The notes under the pieces were generated by a model, which had not been told where the DNA came from, searched no databases, and worked only from the letters and a program-made list of their open reading frames with translations. 64,000 nucleotides of DNA from Chloroflexota bacterium (GTDB taxonomy: Bacteria; Chloroflexota; UBA11872). Both the position numbers and the translations under genes were made by a program. Shown here piece after piece: positions 50,586 to 60,427 of the stretch (within the stretch, counting starts at the first letter, position 1; every line of letters begins with the position of its first letter). The stretch spans positions 126,005-190,004 of the forward strand of contig JAPOYR010000006.1 of assembly GCA_026706485.1 (NCBI GenBank), given 5' to 3'.

Positions 50586-52628
50586 TCACTCCACCTCCAG
50601 AATGATGCTGCCACGCGGCTCGACGCGCGCCGACCAGTCGGGTGGAACGATCGCCGTGGCGTCGTCTTCCACGATCATCGCCGGACCCTGGAAGGTGTTG
50701 CCGGCGCGCAGGTCGTCGCGGTGATAGAAGGGCGTGGACAGCAGGCCGTCCGTTTCGGTGAAGTAGACCTCGCCCACCTTGACCGGAGCCGGCATGGGGC
50801 CCGGTGGGACATCCGGTAGCAGCACCTCCCGCCGCCGGGCGATGGCCGTCAGGCGCATGTTGACGATTTCGAACGCCGACTCCGGGAAGCTCCAGCCGAA
50901 CTGGCGATCGTGCTCGGCGTCGAAGGCCGCGCGCGCGGCGGCGATGTCCTCGGCGGCGATGGTTCCGCCGGCAACCGGGACCTCGAGCTCCCAGTTCTGA
51001 CCGTAGTAACGCAGGTCCAGGCTGCGCTGCATGTCCGGCGGATCGCCGAAGCCCTCGCGCGCGAAGTCGTCGCGAGCGCGCTGCTCGAGATCGTCGAAAT
51101 CGCTCTGCACGGTCTCGACATCGATGTTGTCGGAGTAGGTGATGCGCGTCTGCATGTAGTCGAACCTGGTGTCGGCCATCAGCGCGCCCAGGGCGCTGAA
51201 CGCACCGGGGAACGGCGGCACCACGACACGCTGCATGCCCAGATGATCGGCCAGGTAGGCGCCGTGCAGCGGGCCCGCGCCGCCGAAGGCCACAAGGGCG
51301 AACTCGCGGGGGTCAATGCCCTGGTCGATGGTGAGCAGGCGCATCGTTTCGGCCATGTTGCTATTCATGATTTCGAGGATGCCCGCCGCGGCGCGCTCCG
51401 CCGAGAACCCCAGTTCCGAGCCGATGCGCTCGACCGCCGTCCGGGCGGCCTCGGGCACCAGCTGCACGTCGCCGCCGAGCTTGAACGCGGGGTCTAGCCG
51501 ACCCAGCACCACGTTGGCGTCGGTTGAGGTCGGCTCGGTGCCGCCGCGGCCATAGCTCGCCGGGCCGGGATCGGCGCCCGCGCTCTGCGGGCCAACCTTG
51601 AGCAGCCCGGCTGCATCCAGCCACGCAATGCTGCCGCCACCGGCTCCGATGGAGCGGATGTCGAGCATGGGCGTGGCGATGGGGATGCCGAACTCGAGCT
51701 CGGTGGTCGTGGTTTGCGCGGCCCGCCCGCCGGCCACCAGACAGGCGTCGAAGCTGGTGCCCCCGATGTCGGCGGTCATCAGCGGATCGAGCCCCAGGTC
51801 CTGCCCCAGTTGCAGGCTGCCGATCACGCCGCCGGCAGGGCCGCTTTGGATCATGGTGACGGGCTCGGCCTTGGCGGTGGCCGTCGCCATGACGCCGCCG
51901 TTGCTGCGCATGATCAGCAAGCCACGCGCGCCTTGGCGGTCCAGCTCGTCTTCGAGCGACGTGAGGTATTCGTCGATGCGCGGTTTGAGGTAGGCATCGA
52001 TCACCGTCGTGCTCGTGCGCTCGAACTCACGCCACTGGGGGAACACGTCCGAGCTGATCGAGACGTAAGCCTCGGGATAAAGCTCCTGCACGATTTCCCG
52101 CGTGCGGCGCTCGTGCGCGGGGTTGAGAAACGAGAACAGATAGCTGACGGCGATGGCCTTGACTTCCTCGGCGCGCAAGCGCTCCACCGCGGCTACCACG
52201 TCCTCTTCCACCATCTCCTGCACGACCTCGCCGTGCGCGCCGATGCGCTCGCGCACCTCCAGGCTGAGCGCGCGGTCCACTAGGTGCCGCGGCTTGCGCC
52301 AGTGCAGGTCGAACGACTCCGGGCGCACGATGCGCTGGATGCGCAGCACGTCGCGAAAGCCCTGGGTGGTGATGAGCCCGATGCGCGGCCCGCGGCGCTC
52401 GATGAGCATGTTGGTGCCGACGGTGGTGCCGTGCACGAAATACTCGATGGCCGCCGGATCGATTTCGGCTTTCGCCAGCGCGTCGAAGATGCCCTGCGAC
52501 GGCGAGGCGGGCGTCGTGAGCGACTTCGCGACCTGCAACCCGGTGTCGCCATCGGTGGCGATCAAGTCCGTGAATGTGCCGCCCATATCGACCGCGACGT
52601 TATGTGCCACTCCAGCGCTCCAATTCAC
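50586..52628 (-). CDS. hyuA: Hydantoinase A/oxoprolinase family protein
   Basis: A 680-residue HyuA. VAVDMGGTFTDLIATDGDTG is the ASKHA ATP-binding phosphate loop, FVHGTTVGTNMLIERRG and the IQSGPAGGVIGS and TADIGGTSFDACLV motifs are complete, as is FGGAGPLHG. It couples ATP hydrolysis to ring opening together with HyuB. The GTG at 52628 is used; a GTG at 52610 with GGAG upstream is equally possible and would remove six residues. The small zinc-binding gene and HyuB follow. Confidence 0.94.
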   Translation of the reverse strand: MNWSAGVAHNVAVDMGGTFTDLIATDGDTGLQVAKSLTTPASPSQGIFDALAKAEIDPAAIEYFVHGTTVGTNMLIERRGPRIGLITTQGFRDVLRIQRIVRPESFDLHWRKPRHLVDRALSLEVRERIGAHGEVVQEMVEEDVVAAVERLRAEEVKAIAVSYLFSFLNPAHERRTREIVQELYPEAYVSISSDVFPQWREFERTSTTVIDAYLKPRIDEYLTSLEDELDRQGARGLLIMRSNGGVMATATAKAEPVTMIQSGPAGGVIGSLQLGQDLGLDPLMTADIGGTSFDACLVAGGRAAQTTTTELEFGIPIATPMLDIRSIGAGGGSIAWLDAAGLLKVGPQSAGADPGPASYGRGGTEPTSTDANVVLGRLDPAFKLGGDVQLVPEAARTAVERIGSELGFSAERAAAGILEIMNSNMAETMRLLTIDQGIDPREFALVAFGGAGPLHGAYLADHLGMQRVVVPPFPGAFSALGALMADTRFDYMQTRITYSDNIDVETVQSDFDDLEQRARDDFAREGFGDPPDMQRSLDLRYYGQNWELEVPVAGGTIAAEDIAAARAAFDAEHDRQFGWSFPESAFEIVNMRLTAIARRREVLLPDVPPGPMPAPVKVGEVYFTETDGLLSTPFYHRDDLRAGNTFQGPAMIVEDDATAIVPPDWSARVEPRGSIILEVE

Positions 52629-52807
52629 ATTCAGACCAGGGACAGGCGGTCCCTGACGGGCGTTTGGGCAACGCCGGCAGAACGGGCGGTCGGCACCGTT
52701 CGCGCGTCGCCGGAACGCGCCAGCCTAGAGGATATAGAGATTCCTGAAAACCCGGGCCGTGGCGCGTGGCGTCCGTGCCGTCGATCGTCGGAGTGTGGGG
52801 CGCCTGC

Positions 52808-53758
52808 CTACGCGAGCCGGACGCGCGGATCGATGTAGGTGTAGAGAATGTCGACGAGGAGGTTCGCAATCACGTAGATCGTGGCCGCCAGCATCACCAG
52901 CGCCTGCACCACGGTGTAGTCGCGCGTGAGGATGGCCTTGACCAGCGTGAAGCCGATGCCCTTGCGGCTGAACACCACTTCGATGACCACCGCGCCGATG
53001 AGCAGGCTGCCGAACTGCAAGCCCACGATCGTCACCACCGGGATCAGCGCGTTCTTGAGCGCGTGGCCCCAAACGACCGTGCTCTCGCGCACCCCTTTCG
53101 AGCGCGCGGTTCGGATGTAGTCGCGGCTCATCACGTCGAGCATGGAGGAGCGGGTGAGCCGGGCCACAATCGCTGCGCCGCCGATACCCAGGGCGAGCGC
53201 GGGCATGATGAGCTCCTTGCCGTTGCCGTTGGCAATGGCCGGCAGGAAGTTATTCATATTGATGGCGAAGATGTAGATCAGCAGCAGGCCGATCAGGAAA
53301 TTGGGTACGGAAACCCCCAGCACCGCGATGAATTGGCTTGTGTAGTCGACCCAGGTGTGATGGCGCATGGCCGAAATCACGCCGGCCACCAGGCCGATGA
53401 AGAGCGTCACCGCCATGCCGGCCAGCGTGAGCAACAACGTCGAGGGGAATTGCTCCGCGATCACATCCGTGATGGGCTGCTTGGTGCGGAACGAGCGCCC
53501 AAGGTCGAGCCGCAGCACGTCCCAGATGTAGTAGACAAACTGCTCGGGAATTGACTTGTCGAGGTGCAGCTTCGCCTTCGCTTGCTCGAGGGCCTCGATC
53601 GAAACCGATGTGTTGGACGTGCCGCCCGCGTCGCTGCTGTAGTAGAAGACCGTGACGGGATCGCCGGGGATCAGGCGCAGCAAGACGAACACCAGCAGCA
53701 GGACGCCCAGAATCACCGGGATAGCGGCGAGCAACCGCCGGACGATATATCGCCCCAT
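52808..53758 (-). CDS. dppB: Peptide-type ABC transporter permease, DppB-like
   Basis: A 316-residue permease with six helices. MGRYIVRRLLAAIPVILGVL is the DppB opening, and EAA-loop sequence SRDYIRTARSKGVRESTVVWG is conserved. It would import peptides, nickel or other solutes together with DppC. The partner genes DppC and two binding proteins lie 3-8 kb away on the same strand, with an unrelated two-gene block (dehydratase and aldo/keto reductase) on the other strand between them. No ATPase genes (DppD/F) occur in this window. Confidence 0.92.
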   Translation of the reverse strand: MGRYIVRRLLAAIPVILGVLLLVFVLLRLIPGDPVTVFYYSSDAGGTSNTSVSIEALEQAKAKLHLDKSIPEQFVYYIWDVLRLDLGRSFRTKQPITDVIAEQFPSTLLLTLAGMAVTLFIGLVAGVISAMRHHTWVDYTSQFIAVLGVSVPNFLIGLLLIYIFAINMNNFLPAIANGNGKELIMPALALGIGGAAIVARLTRSSMLDVMSRDYIRTARSKGVRESTVVWGHALKNALIPVVTIVGLQFGSLLIGAVVIEVVFSRKGIGFTLVKAILTRDYTVVQALVMLAATIYVIANLLVDILYTYIDPRVRLA

Positions 53759-53994
53759 GTTGCGCCTGCTCCTAACTCACCGTGCGGACGGTCCTACGAG
53801 GCGCCTCGTGTAGGTTTGAGCCTAACCATCCTTCGAGTGGCCTCAGGCTCGGCAGTGTAGCCGACGGGTCATCCGGCGAGCACGCTGCCGACGATGCGAA
53901 GGATGCCGCGGCGTGCATCCTCACCCCAGGGGCGAGGTTGCGGATTCGCTCTCGTGAGACACTGCGCACAGCCTGGCAGCGGTGCCCTCGCGAG

Positions 53995-55155
53995 TTGAAG
54001 ATCACAAGCGTCGAGACCAAAGAGCTCTGGCTGCCCGTTCGCGATCCCGATGCGGGTCGGCGACGCCCCGGCTGGCTCGAGCGGAAGCCCATCGCGAATC
54101 CGATGTCGCGCTATTTCCCCGCCGAGTCCAACATGCTGTGCTGGGTGCCGGACTGGCCGGACTTCCTCGTCGTCGTGACGGCCGAGGACGGCACGCAGGG
54201 GGTGGGCCCCGGGAGATACGGGCGTCCCGTGGCCGCCGTCATCCAGGACTACCTGGGGCCGCGGATCATCGGCGAGCCCGCGCTGGCGACCGAGCGGCTG
54301 TACGACATGCTGGTCCGGCTGTGCACGCCCTTCGGCGCCACCGGTCTTGCGTCGTACGCCGTCAGCGGCATTGACCTGGCGCTGTGGGATCTCAAGGGCA
54401 AGGTGATGGATAGGCCCGTCTACGAACTGCTTGGCGGACCGGCCCGAGACTACGTGCCGTGCTACGCGACCTGCGGCGACGTTGACTGGGTCAAGGAGTT
54501 GGGCTTCACGGCCGTGAAGGTGCCCTGTCCCTTCGGTCCCGACCAAGGGCTGGACGGCATGCAGCGCAACGTCGCGAGCGTGGCGGCGGCACGGGAGTGC
54601 ATGGGCGATGACGCGCAGCTCATGCTTGACTGCTGGATGATGCTGGACGTGGAGTACGGCGTGCAGTTGGCGGAATCGCTGCGCCCCTTCGGCCTGGCCT
54701 GGATCGAGGAGATGCTCCGTCCGGAGGACTTCGACGGCTACGCGCAGCTGCGGGCGCGCCTACCCTGGCAGACGCTGGCGACGGGTGAGCACTGGTACAC
54801 GCCGTTTCCATTCCAGCATGCGGCGTCGCGCCGACTGGTCGACATCCTGCAGCCGGATATCGCGTGGGTGGGCGGATTGACGCCCCTGCTCAAGATTTGC
54901 GCCATCGCGGACGCGGCGGGACTGTCCGTCATTCCGCACGGCGGGGCTGGGAGTCCGTATGGGCAGCACGCCCTCTTCGCCCTCCCGGCGATCCCGCTTG
55001 GCGAGTGGTACCTCGCCACGGCGCCGGGGGTTCCGCTGGAGAATGGTCCCTTGTTGCCGGGCACGGTCGTGCCCAGGAATGGCCGAGTGCGACCGACCGA
55101 CGCGCCCGGCTTTGGCGTGGAGATCGATGCCGACAAGCTGCCGGCGTTCCTTTAG
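53995..55155 (+). CDS. Enolase-superfamily dehydratase, L-rhamnonate dehydratase-like
   Basis: A 386-residue enzyme from the TTG at 53995 (MKITSVETKELWLPV). The layout follows L-rhamnonate dehydratase: IANPMSRYFPAE near the N-terminus, LALWDLKGKVMDRPVYELLG, FTAVKVPCPFGP, metal ligands D212 (LMLDCWMM), E238 (WIEEML) and E265 (TGEHWYT), and H315 (VIPHGGAG) as the catalytic base. Related enzymes dehydrate other acid sugars, so the exact substrate is open. It is divergent from dppB, with which it could share regulation. Confidence 0.87.
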   Translation: MKITSVETKELWLPVRDPDAGRRRPGWLERKPIANPMSRYFPAESNMLCWVPDWPDFLVVVTAEDGTQGVGPGRYGRPVAAVIQDYLGPRIIGEPALATERLYDMLVRLCTPFGATGLASYAVSGIDLALWDLKGKVMDRPVYELLGGPARDYVPCYATCGDVDWVKELGFTAVKVPCPFGPDQGLDGMQRNVASVAAARECMGDDAQLMLDCWMMLDVEYGVQLAESLRPFGLAWIEEMLRPEDFDGYAQLRARLPWQTLATGEHWYTPFPFQHAASRRLVDILQPDIAWVGGLTPLLKICAIADAAGLSVIPHGGAGSPYGQHALFALPAIPLGEWYLATAPGVPLENGPLLPGTVVPRNGRVRPTDAPGFGVEIDADKLPAFL

Positions 55156-55185
55156 GAACGGCGCGCCGGCGCCGGGATCTGGCTG

Positions 55186-56124
55186 ATGGAGTATCGGCGC
55201 CTGGGCCGGACGGGCCTCGAAGTGTCGCTGGTGGGACTCGGCACCGGCGGGCCAAGCCAGTTGGGCCAGACTCGCGGCACCACGCCCGACGCGGCTCGCG
55301 CATTCGTCCGACGCGCGCTCGACCTGGGAATCAATTACTTCGACACCGCGCCGGTCTATCACGACAGCGAAGCGCTGCTCACCCATGCGCTGGACGGCGT
55401 GCCGCGAGATGAGACCGTGATCGCGACCAAGTATCCGAGCGTGGTCGACGTGCATGCGGACGCGCCGCCCTTGGCGCCTCCGAGCGTCATTCGTCCATCG
55501 GTCGAAGCTAGCCTGCGGCGGCTCCGGCGGGACGTGGTGGACATTGTGCTGATTCACGCCCTGCGGCCGGAGCTCTACGACGATTGCCGCGAGCGCCAGG
55601 TGCCCGAATTGCTACGCCTCAAGGACGACGGCCTGGCGCGGTTCGTCGGGATTTCCGGATGGCCGGTGATGGTGGGCCGCGCCGTCGCCGACGGATGGCC
55701 CGACGTGGTGATGCCGAACTACAACCTGCTCACCCATGCCGCCGAACGGCATGTGTTCACGCCGGCCCGCGTGCACGACGTAGGCGTGGTCGCCATGACG
55801 CCCGTGCGACGCGCCATGTCCGATCCGGCGCATCTGCGCGAGGTGGTGAGGCGAATGAAGGCCGAAGGCTTGGCGCCGATTGGGTTAGTGCCAGACGCGC
55901 AGCCGCTTGACTGGCTCGTGCACGGCGACGTGGAGTCGGTGATCGAGGCGGCCTACCGCTTTGCGGCCGCGCCCCCGGAGGTCGCGTGCGTGCTGACGGG
56001 AACGGCAGACCCGGCCCATCTCGAATCGAACGTCGAAGCGGTGCTGCGCGGACCATTGCCTGCCGCCGACGTCGAGCGGCTGCGGGCGGCCTTCGGCGGC
56101 CACGACGAATACTTCGGCGACTAG
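55186..56124 (+). CDS. Aldo/keto reductase (aldose dehydrogenase type)
   Basis: A 312-residue TIM-barrel NAD(P)-dependent enzyme. MEYRRLGRTGLEVSLVGLGT is the opening; the catalytic tetrad lies in NYFDTAPVYHDSE (Asp, Tyr), IATKYPS (Lys) and IVLIHALRPE (His). It resembles L-galactose/L-fucose or D-threo-aldose dehydrogenases, fitting oxidation of a sugar ahead of the rhamnonate-type dehydratase located just upstream. The ATG is at 55186, 30 bases after the dehydratase stop. Confidence 0.9.
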   Translation: MEYRRLGRTGLEVSLVGLGTGGPSQLGQTRGTTPDAARAFVRRALDLGINYFDTAPVYHDSEALLTHALDGVPRDETVIATKYPSVVDVHADAPPLAPPSVIRPSVEASLRRLRRDVVDIVLIHALRPELYDDCRERQVPELLRLKDDGLARFVGISGWPVMVGRAVADGWPDVVMPNYNLLTHAAERHVFTPARVHDVGVVAMTPVRRAMSDPAHLREVVRRMKAEGLAPIGLVPDAQPLDWLVHGDVESVIEAAYRFAAAPPEVACVLTGTADPAHLESNVEAVLRGPLPAADVERLRAAFGGHDEYFGD

Positions 56125-56301
56125 AGCCGAAGACCGACGGAGCGGAAAACCGCTGCGCGGGGCAGGAACGCAGACCGCCGCCGGGCCTGCGTCGACCTGT
56201 TCCGCGACAAGCACGAGGCTCGTCCGCGGGCAGGTCCCGGCCGAGGCTTCCGCCCATCCTCGGCCACCCAGACCCGGCGGCGGTGCTGAACTCCCTAGAC
56301 G

Positions 56302-58221
56302 CTAGCCGCCCTTCTTGTCGTAGAAGTCCATCGCGAACGCCTGGTCGAGCAGCGTGGAGTGCGCCACGCCACCGATCTGGTCGCTGTTGTAGAACCACTG
56401 CGCCATGGCGTCGGCCAGCGGGATGTTGACGGCAGCCTCCTGGATCAGGCGGTTCGCCTCCATCCACATCTCGGCGCGCTTGGACTCGTCGAACTCGGCG
56501 CGGGCCCCGTCGAGCAGTGCGTCGATGGGGTCGCCCTCGGTCGCCACGCCCGGCTCACCGTTGTAGTTGAGGAACGCGAACGCGCGGCCCGGCAGCCCGT
56601 AGTTCGACGTGTGGTACTTGGCGTACAGCACGTCGGCGTCGGGGCCACGCCCGCCGGTCCACTGGTGGGTGTACTTCCCTTGCGCCATGTCGTTGATGTA
56701 GGTCGCGAACTCGACGTTCGGGATGTCCACGAAGATGCCAATGCTGGACTCGATGTCCAGCTTGTACAGCTCGCTCAACGGGTTGGGCGTGTTGGGGAAC
56801 TCCACCTGCATGCGCTGGCCGTCGCGGTAGCGGAATCCGTCCTCGCCGCGAGCGTAGCCAGCGTCATCCAGCAGCTGGTTGGCCTTGCCGACGTCCCACG
56901 GGTAGAGGTCTTCCATGGCCTCGTTGTAGCCGATGGTGCCCGGCGTGAGGATGTTGCCCGCGATGCGCGGGATCCCGCCGTTGCCGCGCTGCACCACGAG
57001 CTTCTTGTTCACCGCGTGGTTGAGCGCCTGGCGGACGACGATGTCGTCGGTGGGCCAGCGTGTCGAGTTGATGTGCAGGAACCACGGCATGCCCGAAGAC
57101 ATCCGCCCAAGGATGGCGCGGTTGTCCTGCTTCGCGAAGCGCTCCATGTCGATGAACTGGAAGTGCTGAATCCAGTCCACCTCGCCGGCCTCGAAGGCCG
57201 CCGCCCGGGCCACCGCGTCCTGCGCCAGGATCTGGATGACGAACTCGTCGGGGTACGGGGCCCCCTTGTTCGTCGCCCACTCCGGCGCCCACGCGTAGTC
57301 TTCGTTCCGTTCGTAGGTGACGGAGACCTGCTCCTGCCACTCCTTGAACTTGTACGGCCCGGTGCCAACTGGGTTGCGCGCGATGTCCTCGCGGTAGGTG
57401 ATGTAGGCCTGCGGCGAAGCAAATGTGATCTGACGGTCCGAGAGGACCTGCATGAAGAGCGCCTGCGGCGTCTTTGTCTTCAGATCGACGGTGAACTCGT
57501 CCACCACCGTGAGGCTCTCCACGTCGCCGACCTTGCCCGCAATCTCGCCCCGCTCCAGGCTCTCGTCCAGGAAGAGCATGAAGTTGAACGCCACCGCCTC
57601 GGCGTTGAACGGTGTGCCGTCGTGGAACACGACGTCCTGCCGCAACGGGATGCGGCGGGTCAGGCGGTCATCCGACAGCTCGGGCATGTCGGCGGCCAGC
57701 CGCGGGAAGATGCGGTTGTTCGGTCCCCAGGTGTACAAGGTCTCGTACATCGGGAAGCCGCTGCGGTAGGACCACTGGTCCATGCGCACCGGGTTGAACG
57801 ACGTGATGGGACCAGGCGTACCCCAGGTGATGCGGCCACCACGGGTCGGGTTCCACTCGCCGAGCGGAACGGCCTCGTCGGAGCGGAAGAGGTTGATCCC
57901 CTTCAGTGCGCCGCGCGCCGCCGTCTCGGCCTCGATCTCGACGATGACTTCCTTCTCGACGACGACTTCCTTTTCGACGACGACTTCCTTCTCGACGACG
58001 ACGGCCTTCTCGACTTCCTTGATGACTTCCTGCGTCACCACCTTCTCGACCTCGACCTGTTGGATCTCGGTGACGGTGACGATCTTCTCGACCTCGACTT
58101 CCCTGATCTGCACCTCGCCCTCGCCACAGGCTGCGAGCGCGGCGACGCCGACGCCGCCTGCCAGGGCCAAAGCCCCGCCACGCAGGACGTGTCGACGACT
58201 CAGAGACTTACCACGATCCAT
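56302..58221 (-). CDS. Peptide-type ABC substrate-binding protein, copy 1 (lipoprotein)
   Basis: A 639-residue SBP family 5 protein. MDRGKSLSRRHVLRGGALAL is a twin-arginine leader and AALAAC a lipobox, so it is likely a Tat-exported lipoprotein. A long stalk (about residues 37-95) is made of VEKEV-type repeats, including four 18-base DNA units. The solute-binding domain then runs from TRGGRITWG onward. The ATG at 58221 follows GGAAGGAAGG. It is a close paralogue of the gene at 58415-60328, with a 305-base identical tract near the 3' end. It likely feeds DppB/DppC. Confidence 0.93.
   Translation of the reverse strand: MDRGKSLSRRHVLRGGALALAGGVGVAALAACGEGEVQIREVEVEKIVTVTEIQQVEVEKVVTQEVIKEVEKAVVVEKEVVVEKEVVVEKEVIVEIEAETAARGALKGINLFRSDEAVPLGEWNPTRGGRITWGTPGPITSFNPVRMDQWSYRSGFPMYETLYTWGPNNRIFPRLAADMPELSDDRLTRRIPLRQDVVFHDGTPFNAEAVAFNFMLFLDESLERGEIAGKVGDVESLTVVDEFTVDLKTKTPQALFMQVLSDRQITFASPQAYITYREDIARNPVGTGPYKFKEWQEQVSVTYERNEDYAWAPEWATNKGAPYPDEFVIQILAQDAVARAAAFEAGEVDWIQHFQFIDMERFAKQDNRAILGRMSSGMPWFLHINSTRWPTDDIVVRQALNHAVNKKLVVQRGNGGIPRIAGNILTPGTIGYNEAMEDLYPWDVGKANQLLDDAGYARGEDGFRYRDGQRMQVEFPNTPNPLSELYKLDIESSIGIFVDIPNVEFATYINDMAQGKYTHQWTGGRGPDADVLYAKYHTSNYGLPGRAFAFLNYNGEPGVATEGDPIDALLDGARAEFDESKRAEMWMEANRLIQEAAVNIPLADAMAQWFYNSDQIGGVAHSTLLDQAFAMDFYDKKGG
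57940..58011 (-). repeat. Four 18-base tandem units (EKEVVV)
   Basis: Four units of the form GACGACGACTTCCTTCTC encode EKEVVV repeats in the stalk of the first binding protein. The second gene has three (60065-60118). This is direct evidence of copy-number variation by slippage or unequal exchange. Confidence 0.85.
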
Positions 58222-58414
58222 AGACCTTCCTTCCAATTGCAGGCTCTCCGGGCCTGTGCGCGAGAGGATACCAGCCCGCGCGGGCGATTTGCACCGCGCG
58301 GAAGCTGTTGGTCGTGGGTCCCTTTAATCGTCTACGCGGGCGCGCGAAGGAGTATCGGCGCCGCCGCCGAGCGGTCCCTGACCCGCCCGGCGACGGCGCC
58401 GATCTCCCTAGGCG

Positions 58415-60328
58415 CTAGCCGCCCTTCTTGTCGTAGAAGTCGAGCGCGGTGGGTGGTTCGTGCACCGTGGAGTGCGCTATGCCGCCGATTTGGTCGCGGT
58501 TGTAGAACCACTGCCCCATGGCGTCCGACAGCGGAAGATTGACGGCGGCCTCCTGGATCAGGCGGTTCGCCTCCATCCACATCTCGGCGCGCTTGGACTC
58601 GTCGAACTCGGCGCGGGCCCCGTCGAGCAGTGCGTCGATGGGGTCGCCCTCGGTCGCCACGCCCGGCTCACCGTTGTAGTTGAGGAACGCGAACGCGCGG
58701 CCCGGCAGCCCGTAGTTCGACGTGTGGTACTTGGCGTACAGCACGTCGGCGTCGGGGCCACGCCCGCCGGTCCACTGGTGGGTGTACTTCCCTTGCGCCA
58801 TGTCGTTGATGTAGGTCGCGAACTCGACGTTCGGGATGTCCACGAAGATGCCGATGCCGGACTCGATGTCCAGCTTGTACAGCTCGCTCAACGGGTTCGG
58901 CGTGTTGGGGAACTCCACCTGCATGCGCCGGCCGTCGCGGTAGCGGAAGCCGTCCTCACCGCGGGTGTAGCCGGCGTCGTCCAGCAACTGGTTGGCCTTG
59001 CCGACGTCCCACGGGTAGAGGTCTTCCATGTCCGGGTTGTAGCCGATGGTGCCCGGCGTGAGGATGTTGCCCGCGATGCGCGGGATGCCGCCGTTGCCGC
59101 GCTGGACGACCAATTTCTTGTTGATGGCGTGGTTGAGCGCCTGGCGCACGACGATGTCGTCGGTGGGCCAGCGCATCGAGTTGATGTGCAGGAACCACGG
59201 CATGCCCGGGGCCAATCGTCCAAGGATGATGCGGTTGTCCTGCTTTGCGAAGCGCTCCAAGTCGATGAACTGGAAGTGCTGGATCCAGTCCACCTCGCCG
59301 GCCTCGAAGGCCGCCGCGCGGGCTACGGCGTCCTGCGCCAGAATCTGGGTGACGATCTCGTCCGGGTACGGCGCCCCCTTGTTCCTCGCCCATGCGGGTG
59401 CCCAGGCGTAGTCATCGTTCCGCTCGAAGGTGACCGAAACCTGCTCCTGCCACTCCTTGAACTTGTAGGCGCCGGTGCCGACCGGATTGCGCGCGATGTC
59501 CTCACGGTAGGTGATATAGGCCTGCGGCGAGGCAAACGTGATATGAAAATCGGCAAGCACCTGCATGAACAGCGCCTGCGGGGTCTTCGTCTTCAGATCG
59601 ACAGTGAACTCGTCCACCACCGTGACGCTCTCGACGTCGCCGACCTTGCCCGCGACCTCGCCCCGCTCCAGGCTCTCGTCCAGGAACAGCATGAAGTTGA
59701 ACGCCACGGCCTCGGCGTTGAACGGCGTGTCGTCGTGGAACTTCACGTCGCGGCGCAACGGGATGCGGCGGGTCAGGCGGTCAGCGGACAGCTCGGGCAG
59801 GTCAGCGGCCAGCCACGGAATGATCTTGTTGCCCGGCGCCCACGTGTACAGGTTCTCGTACATCGGGAAGCCGTTGCGATAGGACCATAGGTCCATGCGC
59901 ACGGGGTTGAGCGACGTGATCGGGCCCGGTGAACCCCAGGTGATGCGGCCACCCCGGGTCGGGTTCCACTCGTCGAGCGGGACGGCTTCGTCGGAGCGGA
60001 AGAGGTTGACGCCCGTCTGAACGCCGCGCGCGACCGTCTCGGCCTCGATCTCGACGACCTTCTCGACGATGACTTCCTTTTCGACGACGACTTCCTTCTC
60101 GACGACGACGGCCTTCTCGACTTCCTTGAGGACTTCCTGCGTCACCACCTTCTCGACCTCGACCTGCTGGATCTCGGTCACGGTGACGATCTTCTCGACC
60201 TCGACTTCTCGGATCTCTACCTCGCCCTCGCCGCAGGCTGCGAGCGCGGCAACGCCGACGCCGCCCGCCAGGGCCAGGGCCCCGCCACGCAGGACGCTTC
60301 GACGACTCAGAGACTTGCCACGATCCAT
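58415..60328 (-). CDS. Peptide-type ABC substrate-binding protein, copy 2 (lipoprotein)
   Basis: A 637-residue paralogue of copy 1 with the same twin-arginine leader, lipobox and VEKEV stalk, one repeat unit shorter. Differences are scattered over most of the gene (for example DRQITF against DFHITF), yet bases 58548-58852 are identical to 56435-56739 of copy 1. The last 40 residues differ again. It sits just downstream of dppC. The two could bind different ligands and share one permease. Confidence 0.93.
   Translation of the reverse strand: MDRGKSLSRRSVLRGGALALAGGVGVAALAACGEGEVEIREVEVEKIVTVTEIQQVEVEKVVTQEVLKEVEKAVVVEKEVVVEKEVIVEKVVEIEAETVARGVQTGVNLFRSDEAVPLDEWNPTRGGRITWGSPGPITSLNPVRMDLWSYRNGFPMYENLYTWAPGNKIIPWLAADLPELSADRLTRRIPLRRDVKFHDDTPFNAEAVAFNFMLFLDESLERGEVAGKVGDVESVTVVDEFTVDLKTKTPQALFMQVLADFHITFASPQAYITYREDIARNPVGTGAYKFKEWQEQVSVTFERNDDYAWAPAWARNKGAPYPDEIVTQILAQDAVARAAAFEAGEVDWIQHFQFIDLERFAKQDNRIILGRLAPGMPWFLHINSMRWPTDDIVVRQALNHAINKKLVVQRGNGGIPRIAGNILTPGTIGYNPDMEDLYPWDVGKANQLLDDAGYTRGEDGFRYRDGRRMQVEFPNTPNPLSELYKLDIESGIGIFVDIPNVEFATYINDMAQGKYTHQWTGGRGPDADVLYAKYHTSNYGLPGRAFAFLNYNGEPGVATEGDPIDALLDGARAEFDESKRAEMWMEANRLIQEAAVNLPLSDAMGQWFYNRDQIGGIAHSTVHEPPTALDFYDKKGG
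60065..60118 (-). repeat. Three 18-base tandem units (EKEVVV)
   Basis: Three units of 18 bases encoding EKEVVV-type stalk repeats in the second binding protein; the first binding-protein gene has four. See the entry at 57940-58011. Confidence 0.85.
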
Positions 60329-60427
60329 GATTTCCTCCCCAAATATTTGGCTTTCCGAACCTGTGCGTGAGGATACCAGTCAGCGGGTTTTCGGTCGGTC
60401 AGGAATCAGTCGCCGCGACGGACGGGG

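Noticed and set aside
57940..58011. Coiled-coil filament or toxin repeat
   Set aside because: The VEKEV repeats are a common stalk feature of Chloroflexota substrate-binding lipoproteins.
56359..58542. A 727-codon plus-strand open frame opposite the first binding protein
   Set aside because: Antisense shadow of the binding-protein gene; repeats and composition explain the long frame.
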